From Caulobacteraceae bacterium (lineage in GTDB: Bacteria; Pseudomonadota; Alphaproteobacteria; Caulobacterales; Caulobacteraceae): 37,664 nt of DNA. The stretch covers positions 1-37,664 of the forward strand of contig CANCJE010000010.1 in the NCBI GenBank assembly GCA_947378235.1, in the 5' to 3' direction. Made by a program: the position numbers and the translations under genes. Below, piece after piece: positions 33,895 through 37,664 of this stretch; position 1 is the stretch's first letter, and each line of letters starts with the position of its first letter. A model generated the notes under the pieces. The model saw nothing but the letters and a program-made list of their open reading frames with translations. It had not been told where the DNA came from and searched no databases.

Positions 33895-34524
33895 TTAGGG
33901 CTGCCGCGGCCCCCGGGGCCTGTAGCGCGTCAAGGACCAGTCAAAGAGCAAGCCGCCGCCTCTAAGGGTGAAACCAAGGATAATGCCCGCCGATAGCGCC
34001 AGTTCGCGGGGCAAACCCACGCCATTGGCACCGACATAGGTCGCAGCGGCCACGAGAGCTGCGGTGAAATAGATTTCGTAAGAGAAGATGATCGATCGCT
34101 GTTGGCTAAGAACGTCACGGATGATGCCGCCAAAGCAGGCGGTGATGATCCCCATGACGACCGCAACGACCGGGTGCGCGCCAACGCTGATGGCGCGTTC
34201 AGCCCCGGTCGCGGCAAAGAGGGCCAAGCCAATCGCATCGAGCCACAAGATCAAACGGTGGCGCGATTGCACAAGATGTGCGGTGAAAAAGGCGATCAGA
34301 GACACGGCAGCGCATAGCAGCAGATAGGCCGGTTGGGCCATCCACAGGATGGGGTGTATATCCAAAAGCAGATCGCGGATGGTCCCTCCACCGATGCCCG
34401 TGACCGTTCCCAACATGACAAAGCCGACCGCATCCATCTGATTGCGTGACGCCACCAGTGCGCCGGTCATGGCGAATACGATGATCCCCAACCAATCGAG
34501 GATGATAATGCCATGCTCAAACAT
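33895..34524 (-). CDS. TRIC-family (YicG/UPF0126) membrane channel
   Basis: A 209-aa protein with seven hydrophobic helices in two repeats. Each repeat has the family motif: GIGGGTIRDLLL (about residues 44-55) and ACFGGIIRDVLS (about 128-140). Prokaryotic TRIC proteins are trimeric cation channels, related to the trimeric intracellular channels. GGAGA precedes ATG 34524. It converges with the AraC gene and is divergent from the photolyase. No regulator is evident. Confidence 0.93.
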   Translation of the reverse strand: MFEHGIIILDWLGIIVFAMTGALVASRNQMDAVGFVMLGTVTGIGGGTIRDLLLDIHPILWMAQPAYLLLCAAVSLIAFFTAHLVQSRHRLILWLDAIGLALFAATGAERAISVGAHPVVAVVMGIITACFGGIIRDVLSQQRSIIFSYEIYFTAALVAAATYVGANGVGLPRELALSAGIILGFTLRGGGLLFDWSLTRYRPRGPRQP

Positions 34525-34556
34525 AAGGTCTCCGATGATGGTCGAACAGCCAGTCG

Positions 34557-34691
34557 TCAGGGCGGATAGGGTCGCTCGCCTTGGTCATAATGGTCTCGAA
34601 TTGGCTGTATGTTAACGCCCCAGACACGGTCGCATAGTTTTTCGATATCGCCGGGTTGATAGGCCCGTGCGCAACAAAGGATCACCGGCTC
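34557..34691 (-). CDS. Possible small protein, unsupported by homology
   Basis: A frame from ATG 34691 gives about 45 residues beginning MEPVILCCARAYQPGDIEKL and ending with GERPYPP. An extension upstream to 34838 overlaps the photolyase start and is less likely. No family is recognised and no ribosome binding site is clear. Listed only because it fills the gap between the TRIC and photolyase genes. Confidence 0.25.
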   Translation of the reverse strand, partial: EPVILCCARAYQPGDIEKLCDRVWGVNIQPIRDHYDQGERPYPP

Positions 34692-34806
34692 CATTCTTTT
34701 GGTCGACGAACTGGCCTCAGAGCCTGTGGCTTCTAAATCACGGTTCAGACAAGGGTCACTAACGGATCTGGCGTCAATTTGCGATCTATGAGGCCGCGCT
34801 GCGCCG

Positions 34807-36342
34807 ATGTCATATCCGCTCAATATTGTCTGGTTCAAACGCGATCTGAGGATCGTCGATCACCGGCCGCTGGCATGGGCTCTACAGATGGGTCCGGTCC
34901 TGCCCCTCTATATTGTCGAGCCGGAGCTTTGGGCACAGCCGGATGTCTCCGCTCGCCAATGGGCCTTTGCCGCCGAGAGCATCAACGAACTGCAGCAAGC
35001 CTTGGCGGCACTGGGTCAGCCCCTGTGCGTTATGGTGGGCGACGCCGTCCAGATCTTTAGCCAACTTCATGAACGCCATGGCATAGCGAGCCTATGGAGC
35101 CACGAAGAAACCGGCAATGGCTGGACCTATGCCCGCGATTTGGCCGTTGCAGCCTGGGCCAGACAGGCGAGCGTTCCTTGGCGCGAACCTAGGCAGTTTG
35201 GTGTGATCCGCCGGTTGAAATCGCGAAATGGCTGGGCGAAGGCCTGGGACGGCGATATGGCGAGCCCGGTCACCCCCGCACCCAAGCGCCTGACGCCCGT
35301 CGAAGGCGATTGGCCAACAGACATCCCAACCGCCGATGAGTTGGGACTGGCTCCAGATCCCTGCCCGCACCGTCAACCGGGCGGGCGGGTCGCTGGCCTT
35401 CACACGCTGGAAAGTTTCTTAAACGAGCGCGGACGCGACTACCGCTATAAGATGTCCAGCCCGGTCACAGCCTTCAATGCCAGTTCACGCCTGTCCCCGC
35501 ACTTGACGTGGGGAACCCTATCCATGCGCGAGGTGGCCCAAGCGACGGCTGCCAGAGTGGAGGGGCTACAGCGATCAAAGGATGCCAATGCTCAAGCCTG
35601 GCGTGCCTCCTTGGCGTCCTTTTCCGGCCGACAACATTGGCATTGCCACTTCATACAGAAGCTTGAAGACGAACCGCGTATTGAGTTCGAAAATCTCCAC
35701 CGCGCCTATGACGGTTTGCGGTCCGATGTCGCCGATCCCCATCGGCTCGCCGCATGGAGCGAAGGCAGGACCGGTTTTCCTTTCATCGACGCCTGTATGA
35801 GAGCGTTGAATCAGCACGGCTGGATCAATTTTCGCATGCGCGCCATGTTGATGTCGTTCGCCAGTTATCATCTTTGGTTACCATGGCTGGACAGCGGGCT
35901 GCATCTTGCGCGCAAGTTCGTCGACTATGAACCTGGCATCCATTGGCCTCAGGTGCAGATGCAATCGGGGACAACCGGCATCAACACAATGAGAATCTAT
36001 AATCCGGTGAAACAGGGCCTTGATCAGGACCCGACGGGTCGATTTATACGCTCATTCGTGCCCGAGCTAGACGCCCTACCCGATTCATTCATCCATGAGC
36101 CATGGCTCTGGCCCCAGGCCCAGTCGCTGCCTTACCCGCCGCCCATTGTTGATAATGCAAGTGCGGCGAAACTCGCGCGCGAGGCACTCTATGCCATCCG
36201 CAAGGGGGCCGACCACAGGCAAGCGGCCCATGCGATTGTCGCCAAACACGCCAGCCGTAAGGCCGGTTCTGCTGTGATGGGCCGAAAGCGATCGGCAAAA
36301 GCCAAGCGCGGCTCAGACAAGCAGCTGACTTTCGACTTTTGA
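34807..36342 (+). CDS. Photolyase/cryptochrome family FAD-binding protein
   Basis: A 511-aa flavoprotein. The N-terminal alpha/beta antenna domain begins PLNIVWFKRDLRIVDHRPLA and extends to about residue 135. The C-terminal FAD domain has YKMSSPVTAFNASSRLSPHL, TWGTLSMREVA, HWHCHFIQKLEDEP, WSEGRTGFPFIDACMRALNQ, and a late FVDYEPGIHWPQVQMQSGTT. Those are the FAD-binding and Trp electron-path regions. A basic tail ends LTFDF. It could repair UV-induced DNA lesions or act as a blue-light receptor; the family member type is unclear because WHCHFIQKLE differs from the classical CPD photolyase wording. Start ATG 34807 has a weak ribosome binding site. Confidence 0.9.
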   Translation: MSYPLNIVWFKRDLRIVDHRPLAWALQMGPVLPLYIVEPELWAQPDVSARQWAFAAESINELQQALAALGQPLCVMVGDAVQIFSQLHERHGIASLWSHEETGNGWTYARDLAVAAWARQASVPWREPRQFGVIRRLKSRNGWAKAWDGDMASPVTPAPKRLTPVEGDWPTDIPTADELGLAPDPCPHRQPGGRVAGLHTLESFLNERGRDYRYKMSSPVTAFNASSRLSPHLTWGTLSMREVAQATAARVEGLQRSKDANAQAWRASLASFSGRQHWHCHFIQKLEDEPRIEFENLHRAYDGLRSDVADPHRLAAWSEGRTGFPFIDACMRALNQHGWINFRMRAMLMSFASYHLWLPWLDSGLHLARKFVDYEPGIHWPQVQMQSGTTGINTMRIYNPVKQGLDQDPTGRFIRSFVPELDALPDSFIHEPWLWPQAQSLPYPPPIVDNASAAKLAREALYAIRKGADHRQAAHAIVAKHASRKAGSAVMGRKRSAKAKRGSDKQLTFDF

Positions 36343-36372
36343 TCCCCCGCCGTTACAATGGCCGATGACCTT

Positions 36373-36780
36373 TTAGCGCTTTTTGCGTCCGCCGCCGCCT
36401 AAGCCTGCGGCCTTGGCCAAGCCTGAACGGGTCTGGCTATAGTCGGCTGACGTCATGGGATAGTCTTTGGGCAAGCCAAATGTCGCGCGATATTCATCCG
36501 GGGTGGTTCCATGGGTAGTCAAGTGACGCTTCAGCATCTTGTAAGGCTGACCATCAATGAATGAAATGAGCGCGCTCGGGGTTATGCTTTTGCGAATTTG
36601 ACCGGCTGTTGGCTTTTGCGACGGCACCGATGGCTCGGCGACCGCGACGGGCGCATCTATTGCGACCAAAGCTTTATATACTGAATTAATCAAATTTGGC
36701 ATTTCTGACGGGGGCACAGAATTATTGCAAACGTAGCTCGCTACAATGTCGGAAACGATGGCGATTAATTTGTCAGTCAT
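36373..36780 (-). CDS. MucR/Ros-type transcriptional regulator
   Basis: A 135-aa protein. The N-terminal helix region resembles MucR (IAIVSDIVASYVCNNSV, residues 8-24). The C-terminal zinc-finger-like domain has DGQPYKMLKRHLTTHGTTPD and EYRATFGLPKDYPMTSADYS, then SGLAKAAGLG and a basic end. The first cysteine expected before EDGKK-like residues is absent (SFIDGQ), so this finger may not bind zinc normally. MucR proteins silence AT-rich genes and control surface and cell-cycle functions. GAGAGG precedes ATG 36780. It is convergent with the photolyase gene. Confidence 0.9.
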   Translation of the reverse strand: MTDKLIAIVSDIVASYVCNNSVPPSEMPNLINSVYKALVAIDAPVAVAEPSVPSQKPTAGQIRKSITPSALISFIDGQPYKMLKRHLTTHGTTPDEYRATFGLPKDYPMTSADYSQTRSGLAKAAGLGGGGRKKR

Positions 36781-37179
36781 GAAAGGCCTCTCAATCTTTA
36801 GGCTCCAATACTCTAATCGACGCCATTAATCAACTTATAATTTCAGTCCCAGCCCATCGTTTTGACGGGACCCGTTCCGATCGTCAGAGCTCAGACCAGT
36901 CCAGCAGTTTTCAACATGCGGACCGGAAAGATCAGGGCCTCGCCGCAATAACGTGCCGATCTGACCAATCTCATGGCCGCCTACCACCAATCGGTGTGAG
37001 TGTTCACTCCAAGGCTGATGGCTTTGATCTGCGCGATGCCCCACCGCCGCAATCTCCATAGCCATCCAAGATCACGTCCCGCTGCGGCTACCGGCCATCG
37101 GGGCGTCCCAGAACTGCTCGGGACCACTTTCCCGAGGAGCACCGCTCGAAAGAGCTCCTCTGACAGAAGGCACGGCATC
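36781..37179. other. Intergenic region upstream of CsbD gene
   Basis: About 400 bp between the divergent mucR-like and CsbD genes, with no supported gene. GGGACC-N17-CGCT near 37122-37148 is a loose match to the EcfG general-stress promoter (GGAAC-N16-17-CGTT). A 7-bp inverted repeat (GAGGAGC and GCTCCTC, spacer 13 nt, about 37136-37162) lies 18-45 bp before the CsbD start. Confidence 0.35.
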
Positions 37180-37374
37180 ATGGACAAAGATCGTATCGAA
37201 GGCTCAGCCAAGCAGGCTATGGGCGCCGTCAAAGCCACCGCAGGCAAGGTCATGGGTGACGCTAAACTATCCGTCGATGGCGCCAAGGACCAAGCGGAAG
37301 GCAAGATTCAAAACGCCTTTGGCGGAGCCAAGGACGCCGTAGCCGACGTCAAGAAGGACCTCCACAAGTCCTAA
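37180..37374 (+). CDS. CsbD family stress protein
   Basis: A 64-aa CsbD-type protein. It begins MDKDRIEGSAKQAMGAVKAT and repeats the family's Lys-Ala-Gly pattern (AGKVMGDAKLSVDGAKDQAEG), ending KKDLHKS. It is highly charged and lacks a membrane segment. The family is induced by general stress in many bacteria; the biochemical role is unknown. I use ATG 37180, preceded by AGAAGG, not the longer frame from 37000, which has no similarity to the family. Confidence 0.92.
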   Translation: MDKDRIEGSAKQAMGAVKATAGKVMGDAKLSVDGAKDQAEGKIQNAFGGAKDAVADVKKDLHKS

Positions 37375-37457
37375 TCTGAAAGTGGGGGGCCTTGGCACTT
37401 GATCCTCAATCAGGCGCCAAGGCCTTCTCTTCCAATTTCATCAAAGGCCCGCCAACA

Positions 37458-37613
37458 ATGCTCGGCACAATCCTAATCGTCGTCCTCGTACTCGCTTTGA
37501 TCGGTGCGCTCCCGGCATGGCCACATAGTGCCAGATGGGGTTACGCTCCAAGTGGAGCCCTAGGACTGGTGCTTACTGTTCTGTTGATACTGCTTCTTCT
37601 TGGACGCCTGTAA
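37458..37613 (+). CDS. DUF3309 family small membrane protein
   Basis: A 51-aa protein with two hydrophobic helices (about residues 3-18 and 33-49) separated by GALPAWPHSARWGYAPSGAL, the signature of DUF3309. It is an inner-membrane protein of unknown role, often next to CsbD-type genes. ATG 37458 is chosen because the family signature begins at residue 2; a longer frame from 37392 exists. It follows the CsbD gene by 83 bp and may be cotranscribed. Confidence 0.85.
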   Translation: MLGTILIVVLVLALIGALPAWPHSARWGYAPSGALGLVLTVLLILLLLGRL

Positions 37614-37664
37614 CGACAAAACACCGAACGAACATTTCAGATAGATTTAATAATTCTCACAATA

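Noticed and set aside
1-37664. Alternative genetic code to explain the in-frame stops
   Set aside because: TGA, TAA and TAG all end intact genes elsewhere in the window (for example TGA at 2324 and 8118, TAG at 24175-adjacent frames and the sigF gene), so the code is standard.
1-37664. CRISPR arrays, tRNA and rRNA genes
   Set aside because: No regularly spaced direct repeats, no cloverleaf-like segments and no conserved rRNA stretches were noticed on reading both strands; a dedicated scan was not possible.
30-37664. Attachment sites or a replication origin
   Set aside because: No integrase gene, tRNA-end duplication, or cluster of DnaA-like boxes was visible.

Overview
The window looks like chromosome of an alphaproteobacterium, most likely of the Caulobacterales. 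The evidence is a Caulobacter-type flagellin, an ECF sigma factor paired with an NrsF-type (DUF1109) anti-sigma next to a bufferin cluster, a MucR/Ros regulator, an IPTL-CTERM tail and a large TonB receptor. This is inference from protein families; no rRNA or tRNA gene was seen.

Layout. 1-962 (-): edge-truncated SAM methyltransferase with a regulatory domain. 1318-1625: frameshifted coding remnant. 1742-3781 (+): apparent iron/redox unit of a membrane cytochrome b-like protein broken by an in-frame TGA, a multihaem cytochrome c with one of eight haem sites degraded (CSACY), and a VIT/CCC1 metal transporter. 3782-7660: AT-rich island with an unknown 373-aa protein, a flagellin with a clear terminator, and a YfbU-family protein, all on (-). 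7660-11857 (-): metal-stress locus in the order sigF, nrsF, bufB, bufA, bufC, doxX. Both bufB and bufA are preceded by the same promoter pattern (GTAAyT-N16-CGTA), which ties the metallophore genes to the local sigma factor.

12423-17769: GST-like protein, exported amidohydrolase (-), TetR regulator and TonB receptor. Related inverted repeats lie in front of both the TetR gene and the receptor gene. 18014-23817: two sister modules, each headed by a divergent TetR gene (one truncated, one intact) that share a 186-bp duplicated block. Module A encodes two small membrane proteins, a small secreted carboxypeptidase-regulatory-like protein and a single-CxxCH exported protein. Module B encodes a lipoprotein that fuses a carboxypeptidase-regulatory-like domain, a CxxCH site and a Vgb-like beta-propeller, plus a membrane protein. 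I judge this pair the best candidate for an undescribed system, probably extracytoplasmic redox chemistry.

23818-24573: decayed sequence, including an IPTL-CTERM sorting tail cut by a TAA. 24574-32393 (-): adaptor, RND pump, TolC and PlpD-like patatin/beta-barrel genes, with a divergent AraC regulator at 32751. 33895-37613: TRIC channel, photolyase/cryptochrome, MucR-type regulator, CsbD and DUF3309 proteins.

Several loci carry in-frame nonsense codons or frameshifts (1318-1625, 2129, 23996, 24253), so the accessory parts appear to be decaying, or the assembly has local errors.
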